From Corynebacterium sp. HMSC04H06 (lineage in GTDB: Bacteria; Actinomycetota; Actinomycetes; Mycobacteriales; Mycobacteriaceae), in NCBI RefSeq assembly GCF_001815935.1, contig NZ_KV823410.1:39266-103265 (forward strand): a stretch of 64,000 nt of DNA, read 5' to 3'. Below, in pieces: positions 40,669 to 49,419 of the stretch. The translations under genes were made by a program, and so were the position numbers. The notes beneath the pieces are model-generated. The model was not told where the DNA came from and ran no database searches. It worked only from the letters and a program-made list of their open reading frames with translations. The stretch's first letter is position 1. Each line of letters begins with the position of its first letter.

Positions 40669-41220
40669 ATGAGTGAGAACTACACCCCGCGCCTGAAGGC
40701 GCGCTACCGCGACGAAATCAAGAACACCCTCAACGAGGAGTTCCACTACGACAACGTCATGCAGATTCCGGGCGTGACCAAGGTTGTCGTCAACATGGGC
40801 GTCGGCGACGCTGCCCGTGACTCCAAGCTGATCAACGGTGCACTGGAAGACCTGGCCCTCATCACCGGCCAGAAGCCGCAGCTGCGCCGCGCACGCAAGT
40901 CCATCGCAAACTTCAAGCTGCGCGAGGGCATGCCGATCGGCGCCCGCGTCACCCTGCGTGGCGACCGCATGTGGGAGTTCCTGGATCGCCTGCTGACCAT
41001 CGCGCTGCCGCGTATTCGCGACTTCCGCGGTCTGTCTGATCAGCAGTTCGACGGCCACGGCAACTACACCTTCGGCCTGTCCGAGCAGTCCATGTTCTAC
41101 GAGATCGACATCGACAAGATCGATCGCCCGCGTGGTATGGACATCACTGTCGTGACCACCGCTACCAACGACGACGAGGGGCGCAAGCTCCTGCGCGAGC
41201 TGGGCTTCCCGTTCAAGTAA
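40669..41220 (+). CDS. rplE: 50S ribosomal protein L5
   Basis: The product has 183 residues: [23 protein letters not shown] and [26 protein letters not shown]5 binds 5S rRNA in the central protuberance. In C. glutamicum, as here, the block after rplE is interrupted by unrelated genes before rpsH. A strong hairpin follows. Confidence 0.98.
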   Translation: MSENYTPRLKARYRDEIKNTLNEEFHYDNVMQIPGVTKVVVNMGVGDAARDSKLINGALEDLALITGQKPQLRRARKSIANFKLREGMPIGARVTLRGDRMWEFLDRLLTIALPRIRDFRGLSDQQFDGHGNYTFGLSEQSMFYEIDIDKIDRPRGMDITVVTTATNDDEGRKLLRELGFPFK

Positions 41221-41271
41221 GGTAGCAAGCCGAGCTCTCAGCCGAGCCAAGGCTAGGAACTCGCGCTAAGC

Positions 41272-41317
41272 AAGAACCCCGGCGGGTACTCACACGAAGT
41301 ACCGGCTGGGGTTCTTC
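41272..41317 (+). terminator. terminator of rplN-rplX-rplE
   Basis: AAGAACCCCGGC (41272-41283) with GGGTACT faces AGTACC with GGCTGGGGTTCTT (to 41316). It is a long stem ending in a T-rich stretch. Confidence 0.85.
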
Positions 41318-41497
41318 TCTGTCTTCTGTCTTTGTTGGCTCCGTTTCGCTCTTTAGTTGACGCCCCCGTTCCGCTGCGATGCGTAGCAGAGTTCTGTGCG
41401 CTCTGCGGTGTATCCGAGATATAAGGTCGCTTAGAAAGCTGCATAGCCGCCTGCTGAGTGTCGGCGGCTGCTTACGGGCGCTGAGCTGGGCATAGAA
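41318..41497. other. intergenic stretch without recognisable features
   Basis: It lies between two terminators of convergent transcription units. It has no frame with a ribosome binding site or family match, and no repeat beyond very short ones. Confidence 0.6.
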
Positions 41498-41537
41498 AAG
41501 CTCCCGCAGTCACCGAGTTGGTGAGTACGGGAGCTTT
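41498..41537 (-). terminator. terminator of the cell-surface protein gene
   Basis: AAAGCTCCCG (41498-41507) and CGGGAGCTTT (41528-41537) pair perfectly over 10 bases, and the minus-strand continuation is T-rich (TTTTC). It lies 21 bases after the stop at 41559. Confidence 0.85.
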
Positions 41538-41558
41538 AGCCTTTACGGCTTCGCGTAA

Positions 41559-42404
41559 TTAGGCGAAGAACTTGCGACGGGCCACGAAGGCGGCGGCGCC
41601 TGCCATGGCGACGACGGCCAGGGCGATGAGGCCGCGTGCCACAGTGTTGGAGCCGGTCTCAGCGGCCATGCCGCGCGGGGCGGTGGCGGTGTCCTGAGCG
41701 GTGCCGACACTCTGGGCGCCGGCGGCGTCGTCCAGCTTGCCGCCCTGGGCGATGACCTCGTCCTTGTTAGCGGCCAAAAGTTCCTCGGAGGCGGCCTTTT
41801 CTTCTGCGGTCGGCTGCTCGTTCACGCGGGACTTGTCCTGGGTGTAGGTCTTGCCGTCCTGCATCAGGTACCAGGTCACGCCGCCGATGATGAGGGCTGC
41901 CGGCAGGGCCAGCCAAGCCAGCTTGGAGTAGTCCTTTTCTTCCTCGCCCTGCTGCTTGTTGTACTCGGCCAGCATGGCATCGGAAGCAGCGCGCATCTCG
42001 TCGGTGACCGGCTCGTTGACCTTAGCCGGGTCGTCGACGTAGACGCCCTTGTCCTGGGCGGACTGGTACCAGGTGGTGCCCTCTTCCTCGATGGTGGCCG
42101 GGCCGGGGATGCCCTCGTTTTCCGCGGGGGCGCCTTCCTCGCCGGCGTCACCGGATTCGCCTTCGGAGGTGAAGTGGTTTTCTTCGCGCCACTCATTCAG
42201 GGCATTGTCGAGCTCGGTGCCGGTCAGTTCGGTGGCATCCTCGCCGAAACCGGAGACGTACTTGCCCTCGGCGTTCTTGTAGTACTCCGTGCCGTCGACG
42301 GTGAGCGACATCGGGTTTTCCTGGGCCTGAGCGACGACGGTGCCGCCCAGGGTAAGAGCTGCGGCCAGGACGCCGGCGGTCAGGGTGCGGGTGAGCTTCT
42401 GCAT
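41559..42404 (-). CDS. secreted/cell-surface protein with divergent sorting signal
   Basis: I recognise no named family. The product has 281 residues. Signal peptide 1-27 (cleavage after AQA). Three related units follow: TEYYKNAEGKYV (39-50), TWYQSAQDKGVYV (111-123) with KVNEPVTDEMRAASDAMLAEYNK (128-150), and TWYLMQDGKTYTQ (177-189) with RVNEQPTAEEKAASEELLAANK (193-214). An internal hydrophobic helix (about 162-180) abuts the third unit. The C-terminus is MAAETG (246-251), a hydrophobic stretch 257-274 and RRKFFA, exactly the layout of an LPXTG cell-wall sorting signal but with MAAETG in place of LPxTG. The adjacent gene on the same strand is a sortase. The protein is very acidic and Glu/Asn-rich in between. 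Confidence 0.7.
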   Translation of the reverse strand: MQKLTRTLTAGVLAAALTLGGTVVAQAQENPMSLTVDGTEYYKNAEGKYVSGFGEDATELTGTELDNALNEWREENHFTSEGESGDAGEEGAPAENEGIPGPATIEEEGTTWYQSAQDKGVYVDDPAKVNEPVTDEMRAASDAMLAEYNKQQGEEEKDYSKLAWLALPAALIIGGVTWYLMQDGKTYTQDKSRVNEQPTAEEKAASEELLAANKDEVIAQGGKLDDAAGAQSVGTAQDTATAPRGMAAETGSNTVARGLIALAVVAMAGAAAFVARRKFFA

Positions 42405-42476
42405 GAGAGGTTCTCCTTGAGAGTGATGGGACGAGGCGCCAATTTCGAATAGAGGACCATGGCGCCATCGAAATAG

Positions 42477-42506
42477 AGTTTACTCCCCAATAGCCACTTT
42501 TGTCAC
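42477..42506 (-). promoter_or_regulatory. candidate promoter of the cell-surface protein gene
   Basis: On the minus strand: GTGACA, 18-base spacer, TAAACT. The leader then contains an inverted repeat GGCGCCA (42435-42441)/TGGCGCC (42460-42466). The remaining part of the 357-base gap 42405-42761 holds nothing else that I can identify and no clear terminator for the sortase gene. Confidence 0.5.
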
Positions 42507-42761
42507 AACAAGTAACAATTTTCTCTTCAGCAACTTTGAATACTTCGGCACAATGTGGGGTCCAAAAGGGTTGACAGGGTTCGGGGTGAATCTGCTCGGG
42601 ATTGGGTAAATCTCCAGCTAGGTAGTGGATCGAACAGCTTTCGGCGTGTAAAATCCGTATCGCCCCAGCGTAAAGGTATTATTTAAGACCCTCTTCCTTC
42701 GTTGGGGGTAAATTTCGGGGGTATAGATATTTGCGCCGGTACGGGTCGCGGCGCGCTGCCG

Positions 42762-43739
42762 CTAGGCCGAGGCCGGGTCCTTGCCCGGGTAGGGCACGGG
42801 CTGGACCTCGTCGGGGGAGACCTGGTCCGGCGCATCGTTGCCGGCGTCGGGGCTGACCACGGACTCCAGCTGCCAGCCCACCACCGCGTTGCGGACGGCC
42901 GGCTGCCACAGGTTGGCGGGCTGGATGCAGCTGATGGTCAACAGGCGCCCGGGCTGGGGACCTTCACCCCACACGGCGGTATCGTCAGCCAGGCCACCCT
43001 TGTCGGGGTCGTGGAGGTCGGTTGCTGTATAGACCAGCCAGTCCTCGCCGGAGGCCTCCGTGCGCAGATAGAGCTTGTCGCCCACGCTGACGCGGTGCTC
43101 GTCGCTGCCGCCGTCGTAGAGGTTGTCGAAGACCCCGGACACACCCGCGCCCGTGTGTCCGGCGACCACCACGAGGTCCTCGGCGGTGGTGCCGGGCAGG
43201 GAATAGGGGCGGTCATCCGCGGTATACGTGCACGCGGTGTCCATGTTTTCCGGATCGATGGCGCCGTCCGTGACTCGGCAGGGCTCCGCGTCGAAATTAG
43301 CGTGAATGCCTACCGCCGGCACGTACATCTCCTGTGCCGGCGACGGGGCGATAGCCGGGGGCTGACCCGCGTGAGCCGACAGCTGTGGGGCCTGAGTGAT
43401 CTCCTCCGGGGTGTCGACGGTGCGCTGGATGGAGAAGATCAGCGCGACCGTAGCGACGACGCCGACCGCGACGCGGACCGCACTGTTGTCGGACCACGCG
43501 CGGAGCAATCCGGGCCGGGCCTTGGCTTGGCTAGTGTTGGCTTCCCTGCTAACCGGCGCGGTCGAGACAGCCTCCTGCCGCGGGAAAGCCAAAGGGTGCT
43601 GCCGCGGGGCGGTGTCCGCGCTCCGGCGAGGGCTTGTGGCTTTCGGGCGTGGGCGGGCAGTGGAGCGTGAATCCGGGCGGGCAGCGTCGTCCCGGGCCTG
43701 TAAGGCGGCCCAGGCGCTGGTGTGTGGGTGGCTCGGCAT
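42762..43739 (-). CDS. class F-like sortase
   Basis: The product has 325 residues. A long basic, Pro/Arg-rich cytoplasmic N-terminus (1-85) precedes one transmembrane helix (about 88-104). The sortase domain has H195 (VVVAGHTGAG), C271 (LLTISC) and R283, the expected catalytic triad spacing. PAVGIHANF near the beginning of the domain is typical of actinobacterial class F enzymes. Sortases cleave a sorting motif and link the protein to the wall. It lies directly upstream (357 bases) of the surface protein gene with the MAAETG tail, its possible substrate. The extended N-terminal tail of 85 residues is unusual; a later start would shorten it but no better ribosome binding site is visible. Confidence 0.82.
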   Translation of the reverse strand: MPSHPHTSAWAALQARDDAARPDSRSTARPRPKATSPRRSADTAPRQHPLAFPRQEAVSTAPVSREANTSQAKARPGLLRAWSDNSAVRVAVGVVATVALIFSIQRTVDTPEEITQAPQLSAHAGQPPAIAPSPAQEMYVPAVGIHANFDAEPCRVTDGAIDPENMDTACTYTADDRPYSLPGTTAEDLVVVAGHTGAGVSGVFDNLYDGGSDEHRVSVGDKLYLRTEASGEDWLVYTATDLHDPDKGGLADDTAVWGEGPQPGRLLTISCIQPANLWQPAVRNAVVGWQLESVVSPDAGNDAPDQVSPDEVQPVPYPGKDPASA

Positions 43740-43977
43740 CGAGGTGGCTCCGAAAGGGGTAAGGCGGGGAGGGAAAGGGGCCCGCCGGTGGGGTCGGGGG
43801 AACGAATATACACAACCATAGTGCCTGGAGTGATTGGAGTTGCAAAAGACACGGTTGGGGTGATGGGAAACTTGCTGCCTGATTATGCAACTGCTGTATA
43901 GCGCCTTAGAATTTTATGCGTACTAGGCCCGTGTGGCCCCTTCCGCGTAACCGCAGTAAAGGAAATCAAGGAAATCA

Positions 43978-44763
43978 ATGTCGTTGAATGATTCGGCCGC
44001 CGCGGCCGTCAATAAGAAAGTGACCCTGCTGGATAAATCCTTCAGCAGGTTCGCCGGCCGCTCCACCCTGGCGGGCGTGTACCTGACCGTGGGTACGGCC
44101 TTCGCCGGTGTCGTGGGCAACTCGGTGGAGCAGTTCGCTCCCGGCCTGGGAACCCCAGTCTTTGCCATGCTCTTCGGCCTAGGCCTGTTCGCCATCGTGG
44201 TGCTCGGCGCTGACCTGGCCACCGGCAACATGATGTACATGGTCTACGGCGCGGTTAACAAGCAGGTCTCGTGGGGCAAGGGCCTCTGGCTGCTCATCGT
44301 GACCACCTTCTTCAACCTGGTGGGGGTCATCCTGTTTGCCGCGGCCATGGGCATGTCGGCGAAATTCTCCGGCATGGACCCCAGCCACCTCATCGTCACC
44401 CTGTCCGAGGGCAAGCTGACCAAGTCCCCGCAGGGCATGTTCGTCGAGGCCATCCTGGCCAACTTCGTGGTCAACATGGCCATCGTGGGCGGCATCTTCG
44501 CCAAGGAGGTCGTCTCCAAGTTCTTCATGATCGTGCCGATCATCGCCTGCTTCGTGGGCCTAGGCCTCGAGCACGTTATTGCTAACTTCTGCCTCTTCCT
44601 GCTCACCGCCTTCGGCTCGGATCCGCTCCCGGCCGCGCTGACCGTCGGCAACGTCGCGCTCAACTGGACCCTGGTCTGGCTGGGTAACTTGGTCGGCGGC
44701 GGCTTCCTCATCGGCGGCGTCTACGCCTGGCTGAACAACGGCCCCGAGGAATACCGCGACTAA
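43978..44763 (+). CDS. formate/nitrite transporter family protein
   Basis: The product has 261 residues with six transmembrane helices. NMMYMVYGAVNKQVSW and the NFVVNMAIVGG repeat correspond to the FNT channel-lining half-helices. Members are pentameric channels for formate, nitrite or hydrosulfide. AAAGGAAATCAAGGAAATCA gives a doubled ribosome binding site before the ATG. The convergent neighbour is fdhD, so formate is a reasonable substrate, but the specificity cannot be read directly. Confidence 0.88.
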   Translation: MSLNDSAAAAVNKKVTLLDKSFSRFAGRSTLAGVYLTVGTAFAGVVGNSVEQFAPGLGTPVFAMLFGLGLFAIVVLGADLATGNMMYMVYGAVNKQVSWGKGLWLLIVTTFFNLVGVILFAAAMGMSAKFSGMDPSHLIVTLSEGKLTKSPQGMFVEAILANFVVNMAIVGGIFAKEVVSKFFMIVPIIACFVGLGLEHVIANFCLFLLTAFGSDPLPAALTVGNVALNWTLVWLGNLVGGGFLIGGVYAWLNNGPEEYRD

Positions 44764-44843
44764 TCCCCACCGAAGGATGGGAAACTCAGACCTTGTGGCT
44801 CCGCGAGTTTCTTAATTTCGGCAAGTTCTCAACCGGTGAGGAC

Positions 44844-44875
44844 AAGGCCCGCTGAGTGTATGCCCGGCGGGCCTT
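44844..44875. terminator. bidirectional hairpin between FNT gene and fdhD
   Basis: AAGGCCCGC (44844-44852) pairs perfectly with GCGGGCCTT (44867-44875). Only short T-runs flank it. Position between convergent genes suggests shared termination. Confidence 0.6.
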
Positions 44876-44927
44876 CGTAATCTGATGCTACTGATCTGGC
44901 GTTGGTGATCTGGTGGTGCGGTTGTAG

Positions 44928-45767
44928 CTAGCCCCGCGAGCGGTCCAGCTGGCCGGAGTACAGGTTAAACCGGTCGCCGCGGGCGAAGCCGACGAGTGCC
45001 ATGCCGGCCTCGCGGGCGGTCTCGACGGCAAGTGAGGAGGCGGCGGAGACCGCAATCAGCGCGGGGAAGCCGGCCATGGCGGCCTTTTGTACCAGCTCGA
45101 AGGAGGCACGCGAGCTGACCACCAGCACCATGTCGTGGGCGGGCAGGCGGCCTTCCAGCAGCAGGTGTCCGATGACCTTGTCGGCGGCGTTGTGCCGACC
45201 GATGTCCTCGCGCACGACCACCGGTTCGCCGTCCATAGTGAAGGCGGCCGCGGCGTGGATGCCGCCGGTCTTTTTGAACTGCTTCTGGTGCTCACGCAGG
45301 CGGTCCGGGATGTTTGCAATGAGCTGCGGGTCCACGTCCCAGTGGGGGATGGGGTAGGGCAGCCTGTGCTGGAGTTGCTCGATGGAGGAGGTGCCGCAGA
45401 CCCCACACGCGGAGGTCGTCAGCCCCAGGCGCAGATCCGATAGCTCGATGACGTTCTGCCGGGCCAGTTCCACGTCCAGCAGGTTGTAGGTGTTCTCCCC
45501 GTTGACGGTAGACCCGGTGCAGTAGCGCGCGGTCGTCACGTCGGTGGCGGTACGGATGTGGCCCTCCGAGTGGAGGAAGCCGTGGGCCAGCTCCACGTCG
45601 TGGCCCGGGGTGCGCATGGTGGTCGTAATCGTCTGGCCGTCCACGCGGATCTCCAGCGGCTCCTCGCCCGCGACGGTGTCGGCCCGGGTGTCTACCTGGG
45701 TGAGCTGGCCGCCCGAGTCGAGGCGCACGCGGGTGACGGCAAAGCGGGCGTTAACCCTGTTGGACAC
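44928..45767 (-). CDS. fdhD: formate dehydrogenase accessory sulfurtransferase
   Basis: The product has 279 residues from a GTG start. The essential cysteine motif CGVCG is at 121-125 and TGGIHAAAAF plus VVREDIGRHNAADKVIGHLLL are FdhD hallmarks. FdhD transfers sulfur from IscS to the molybdenum cofactor of formate dehydrogenase. AGGAGGATTA precedes the GTG. The formate dehydrogenase gene itself, which I recall beside fdhD in C. glutamicum, is not in this window. Confidence 0.94.
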   Translation of the reverse strand: MSNRVNARFAVTRVRLDSGGQLTQVDTRADTVAGEEPLEIRVDGQTITTTMRTPGHDVELAHGFLHSEGHIRTATDVTTARYCTGSTVNGENTYNLLDVELARQNVIELSDLRLGLTTSACGVCGTSSIEQLQHRLPYPIPHWDVDPQLIANIPDRLREHQKQFKKTGGIHAAAAFTMDGEPVVVREDIGRHNAADKVIGHLLLEGRLPAHDMVLVVSSRASFELVQKAAMAGFPALIAVSAASSLAVETAREAGMALVGFARGDRFNLYSGQLDRSRG

Positions 45768-45862
45768 TAATCCTCCTGGTGTGGGTTCTCTGTGACCTGG
45801 TTTTTGGGGCCTGGGGTTTTACTGATCTGGTTTGCTATGACCTGGCCGGTGCGGCATGGTTG

Positions 45863-46135
45863 CTATTGCTTGGCGATCTGGGCGCGCAGCTTGTTGATGT
45901 GCTGCCGGGCCTCGTCGGTGTCCTGGGACGCGAGGCCGACTAGGAACGCGGTTAGCGGTGCGGCCGGGCGGGAACGGTTGTGGGCGACGTCGGCGGTCAG
46001 GTCGAGCAGTTCCTTGGTCAGGGCGGTGGCATCCGCCTTGTCCAGGCCCAGGTAGCCGGCGGCTTCGACGAGCCAGGCGTGGGCGGACTGCATGGGTTCT
46101 TTGTTGTTATCGATCTTCTTCGCATCATCAGACAT
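45863..46135 (-). CDS. DUF6457 domain protein
   Basis: The product has 90 residues, helical: SAHAWLVEAAGYLGLDKADATALTKELLDLTADVAHNRSRPAAPLTAFLVGLA. Such small proteins occur alone or fused to MobA-like molybdopterin guanylyltransferases in Actinobacteria and next to fdhD. No enzymatic motif is visible. I use the ATG at 46135 (MSDDAKKIDNNKEP); the longer frame upstream is low-complexity Pro/Ser and overlaps the region before rpsH. It probably shares an operon with fdhD, 95 bases downstream. Confidence 0.75.
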   Translation of the reverse strand: MSDDAKKIDNNKEPMQSAHAWLVEAAGYLGLDKADATALTKELLDLTADVAHNRSRPAAPLTAFLVGLASQDTDEARQHINKLRAQIAKQ

Positions 46136-46280
46136 GGAGCCCAGTTTAGGCCCCCGCGCAAAAGGAGGCGTTGGTGCTGGTGAAGGGGACAACGGGAGGC
46201 TGGTCGGGCTCTGAGACGGGGTGGCGGAAGGGGAGTGGGAAGCTGCCGCGGGCGGGCAAGAAGTCGTGAGCAGGAGAAAT

Positions 46281-46310
46281 TTTACAAACGCCCTGCTGGT
46301 TGGGTACACT
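46281..46310 (+). promoter_or_regulatory. promoter of the rpsH operon
   Basis: TTTACA (46281-46286), 18-base spacer, TACACT (46305-46310). It would start a leader of about 320 bases. The leader (to 46634) has short hairpins such as GGGGTT-TTG-AACCCC (46335-46349) and no gene. Confidence 0.6.
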
Positions 46311-46634
46311 TTTCCGTTGGAATAGCGTCCGTCGGGGGTTTTGAACCCCTGACCTGCTTGGCAGTGCCCTAAGGGTCCTGCTGAGCCGTGATTTTTAGGC
46401 GCCTTCCAGGTAAGAATTGAACATCAACTTTGTTGTAGGCCCCTCGCCGATAGAGCGGACCGTGTCTGTATCAAAGGGTGGCGAGCGCCTCGCGGTATTG
46501 ACCGCGGGGAGCGTGAGTAGCCCGAAATCACACGGAAAACGCGCGTGGTGAGTCCAGTCGAACGGGCAGGAAGTCTCTGTCTGCCTCGCGGCTGGGGTGG
46601 GAACCGCAACGAGAAAGGTAACGGTCGTTTAACC

Positions 46635-47018
46635 ATGACCATGACTGATCCTATCGCCGACATGCTGTCGCGCGTGCGCAACGCAAACCATGCGCACCAC
46701 GACACCGTGTCGATGCCGACCTCCAAGATTAAGGCCAACATCGCTGAGATCTTGAAGCAGGAAGGCTACATCGCTGACTACTCTGTCGAAGAGCGCGAGC
46801 TGTCCCTCGAGCTTAAGTACAACAACCGCGAGCGCTCCCTGTCCGGTCTGCGCCGCGTGTCTAAGCCGGGTCTGCGTGTGTATGCAAAGTCCACCAACCT
46901 GCCGAAGGTTCTTGGCGGCCTGGGCGTGGCTATCATCTCCACGTCCCACGGTCTGCTGACCGATCGTCAGGCTCAGGAGAAGGGCGTAGGCGGAGAAGTT
47001 CTCGCCTACGTCTGGTAA
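46635..47018 (+). CDS. rpsH: 30S ribosomal protein S8
   Basis: The product has 127 residues, starting [62 protein letters not shown] is the rRNA-binding C-terminus. By my recollection the C. glutamicum protein has about 132 residues; the difference falls in the loop after ADYSVEE. S8 is a central-domain assembly protein and represses its operon in E. coli. GAGAAAGG precedes the ATG. Confidence 0.97.
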   Translation: MTMTDPIADMLSRVRNANHAHHDTVSMPTSKIKANIAEILKQEGYIADYSVEERELSLELKYNNRERSLSGLRRVSKPGLRVYAKSTNLPKVLGGLGVAIISTSHGLLTDRQAQEKGVGGEVLAYVW

Positions 47019-47032
47019 GGGAGGTATGACAC

Positions 47033-47569
47033 ATGTCTCGAGTCGGTCTAGCACCCATCGCCGTTAAGAGCGGCGTCGAAACCAAGATCAACGGACAGAC
47101 CGTCGAGGTCAAGGGCCCGAAGGGCACCCTGACCGTCGAGGTCCCGGAGCCGATCACCGTCGCCGTGGAGGATAACGAGATCCGCGTCTCCCGCCCGGAT
47201 GATCACCGCAAGCACCGTGCCCTGCACGGCTTGTCTCGTTCCCTCATCAACAACGCCGTTGTCGGCGTGACCGATGGCTACACCATCAAGATGGAAATCT
47301 TCGGTGTCGGCTACCGCGTTCAGCAGAAGGGTTCGAACCTGGAGTTCAACTTGGGCTACTCCCATCCGATCCTCATCGAGGCTCCGGAGGGCATCAGCTT
47401 CGCAACTGATGGCGCCACCAAGTTCTCCATCACTGGCATTGACAAGCAAGCTGTCGGACAGATCGCCGCGAACATCCGCCGCCTGCGTAAGGACGATCCT
47501 TACAAGGGCAAGGGCATTCGTTACGAAGGCGAGCAGATCCGCCGCAAGGTCGGAAAGACGGGTAAGTAA
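47033..47569 (+). CDS. rplF: 50S ribosomal protein L6
   Basis: The product has 178 residues: [31 protein letters not shown] and the L6 signature [12 protein letters not shown] near the C-terminus. L6 lies at the base of the L12 stalk near the GTPase centre. GGGAGG precedes the ATG. Confidence 0.98.
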   Translation: MSRVGLAPIAVKSGVETKINGQTVEVKGPKGTLTVEVPEPITVAVEDNEIRVSRPDDHRKHRALHGLSRSLINNAVVGVTDGYTIKMEIFGVGYRVQQKGSNLEFNLGYSHPILIEAPEGISFATDGATKFSITGIDKQAVGQIAANIRRLRKDDPYKGKGIRYEGEQIRRKVGKTGK

Positions 47570-47572
47570 GCA

Positions 47573-47974
47573 ATGGCAAACACTGAAAACAACAAGCGCA
47601 CTCCAGTCGGCAAGGACATCTCTAGCCGTCGTCGCGAGGCACGCGCCCGCCGTCACTTCCGTATCCGTAAGACCCTGCGCGGTACCCCGGAGGCACCGCG
47701 TCTGGTTCTCCACCGCTCTTCCCGCCACATGCACGTCCAGGTCATCGACGACCTGGCGGGCCACACCTTGGTCTCCGCGTCCACCATGGAAGCGGACATT
47801 CGCGCACTCGAAGGCGACAAGAAGGCTAAGGCTTCCAAGGTGGGTGAGCTGATCGCAGAGCGCGCCAAGGCAGCTGGCATCGAGCAGGTTGTCTTCGACC
47901 GCGGTGGTTACAAGTACCACGGTCGCGTCGCAGCTCTGGCTGAGGCCGCACGTGAAGGCGGTCTGAAGTTCTAA
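47573..47974 (+). CDS. rplR: 50S ribosomal protein L18
   Basis: The product has 133 residues: [41 protein letters not shown] and the [26 protein letters not shown] tail. L18 binds 5S rRNA with L5. Only 3 bases separate it from rplF. Confidence 0.98.
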   Translation: MANTENNKRTPVGKDISSRRREARARRHFRIRKTLRGTPEAPRLVLHRSSRHMHVQVIDDLAGHTLVSASTMEADIRALEGDKKAKASKVGELIAERAKAAGIEQVVFDRGGYKYHGRVAALAEAAREGGLKF

Positions 47975-48008
47975 TGGTCAACGGAAACATCAACGGAAGG
48001 AACGCCTA

Positions 48009-48629
48009 ATGTCGGACCGTGAACAGCGTGACGGCGGACGCTCCGCCGAGAACAAGAACAACAACCGCGGTGGCCACAACCGCCGCAATGATCGTCGTAA
48101 CCAGGACAACGAGCGCGATAAGTACATCGAGCGCGTTGTGACCATCAACCGCGTCTCCAAGACCGTCAAGGGTGGCCGCAACATGTCGTTCACCGCTCTC
48201 GTGGTCGTTGGCGATGGCCAGGGCATGGTCGGCGTCGGCTACGGCAAGGCCAAGGAAGTCCCGGCCGCCATCCAGAAGGGTGCCGAGGAAGCTCGCAAGA
48301 ACTTCTTCCGCGTCCCGATGATCGCTGGCACCATCACCCACCCGGTCGAGGGCCGCGACGCCGCCGGCATCGTCATGATGAAGCCGGCCGCCCCCGGTAC
48401 CGGTGTCATCGCCGGTGGCGCTGCTCGCCCGGTGCTTGAGTGCGCCGGCGTACAGGATATCCTGTCGAAGTCCCTGGGCTCCGACAACGCCCTCAACGTC
48501 GTCCGCGCTACCGTGGACGGCCTCAAGCAGCTGGTCCGCCCCGAGGAAGTTGCCGCTCGCCGCGGCAAGTCCGTCGAGGAGGTCACCCCGGCCCGTATGC
48601 TGCGCCGCCGCGCAGGTCAGGAGGCATAA
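48009..48629 (+). CDS. rpsE: 30S ribosomal protein S5
   Basis: The product has 206 residues. The N-terminal 35 residues are Arg/Asn-rich ([28 protein letters not shown]). The S5 core has [44 protein letters not shown]5 acts in accuracy with S4 and S12. GGAAGGA precedes the ATG. Confidence 0.98.
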   Translation: MSDREQRDGGRSAENKNNNRGGHNRRNDRRNQDNERDKYIERVVTINRVSKTVKGGRNMSFTALVVVGDGQGMVGVGYGKAKEVPAAIQKGAEEARKNFFRVPMIAGTITHPVEGRDAAGIVMMKPAAPGTGVIAGGAARPVLECAGVQDILSKSLGSDNALNVVRATVDGLKQLVRPEEVAARRGKSVEEVTPARMLRRRAGQEA

Positions 48630-48632
48630 ACA

Positions 48633-48818
48633 ATGGCTCTGAAGATTACTCAAATTAAGGGCCTGGTGGGCACCAAGCCGAACCACCGCGCCAACATTGA
48701 GGCCCTGGGCCTCAAGCGGATCGGTCAGTCCGTCGTCAAGCAGGACACCCCGATCATCCGCGGCATGGTTAACAAGGTGCGTCACCTGGTCACCGTTGAA
48801 GAAGTGGCAGGGGAGTAG
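48633..48818 (+). CDS. rpmD: 50S ribosomal protein L30
   Basis: The product has 61 residues: [33 protein letters not shown]. Normal L30 size. GGAGG overlaps the end of rpsE (48620-48624). Confidence 0.97.
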   Translation: MALKITQIKGLVGTKPNHRANIEALGLKRIGQSVVKQDTPIIRGMVNKVRHLVTVEEVAGE

Positions 48819-48825
48819 ATAAATC

Positions 48826-49275
48826 ATGGCTGATATCATCAAGCTGCACGATCTGCGCCCTTCCAAGGGCGCAAATAAGGCTAAGACCCGCGTCGGCCGC
48901 GGTGAAGCTTCCAAGGGTAAGACCGCCGGCCGCGGTACCAAGGGTACTAAGGCCCGTAAGCAGGTTTCGGCCGCTTTCGAGGGTGGCCAAATGCCCATCC
49001 ACATGCGTCTGCCGAAGCTCAAGGGCTTCCGCAACCCGAACAAGGTCGATTACCAGGTGGTCAACGTGTCCGACCTGGCCAAGGCCTTCCCGAACGGCGG
49101 CGACGTTACTGTCGCAGACATCGTCTCCGCCGGCCTGGTTCGCGCCAAGCAGCCGGTCAAGGTCCTGGGCAACGGTGAAATCAGCGTCAAGCTGAACGTC
49201 ACCGCTGACAAGTTCTCCAAGTCCGCTGTGGAGAAGATCGAGGCCGCCGGTGGTTCCACCACCGCGACCAAGTAA
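48826..49275 (+). CDS. rplO: 50S ribosomal protein L15
   Basis: The product has 149 residues: [41 protein letters not shown] and [19 protein letters not shown]15 is a late assembly protein. It is the last gene of the rpsH-rplO operon; secY follows only after a 4-kb insertion carrying the exporter/two-component genes. Confidence 0.98.
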   Translation: MADIIKLHDLRPSKGANKAKTRVGRGEASKGKTAGRGTKGTKARKQVSAAFEGGQMPIHMRLPKLKGFRNPNKVDYQVVNVSDLAKAFPNGGDVTVADIVSAGLVRAKQPVKVLGNGEISVKLNVTADKFSKSAVEKIEAAGGSTTATK

Positions 49276-49300
49276 GTCTATTAAAGACCTACTAAACAAC

Positions 49301-49350
49301 AATCCCACCGCCGGGTTCCCGTTTCCGGGACACCGACGGTGGGATTTTTC
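49301..49350 (+). terminator. terminator of the rpsH-rplO operon
   Basis: AATCCCACCG (49301-49310) pairs perfectly with CGGTGGGATT (49337-49346), with an inner CCGGG/CCCGG region, followed by TTTTT. Confidence 0.92.
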
Positions 49351-49419
49351 TATGTCTTATTTGCTACTCCAGCACTCACCGCCCTGTGGAAGCAAGCGCC
49401 AGGTGAACGGCGCGATAGG

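Noticed and set aside
42702..43670. Plus-strand frame opposite the sortase gene
   Set aside because: The minus strand encodes an intact sortase triad; the plus frame has no recognisable features.
46325..46400. Possible tRNA gene on the minus strand before rpsH
   Set aside because: Only a T-arm-like hairpin is present. No acceptor stem partner, D-arm or anticodon arm fits within 75-90 bases.
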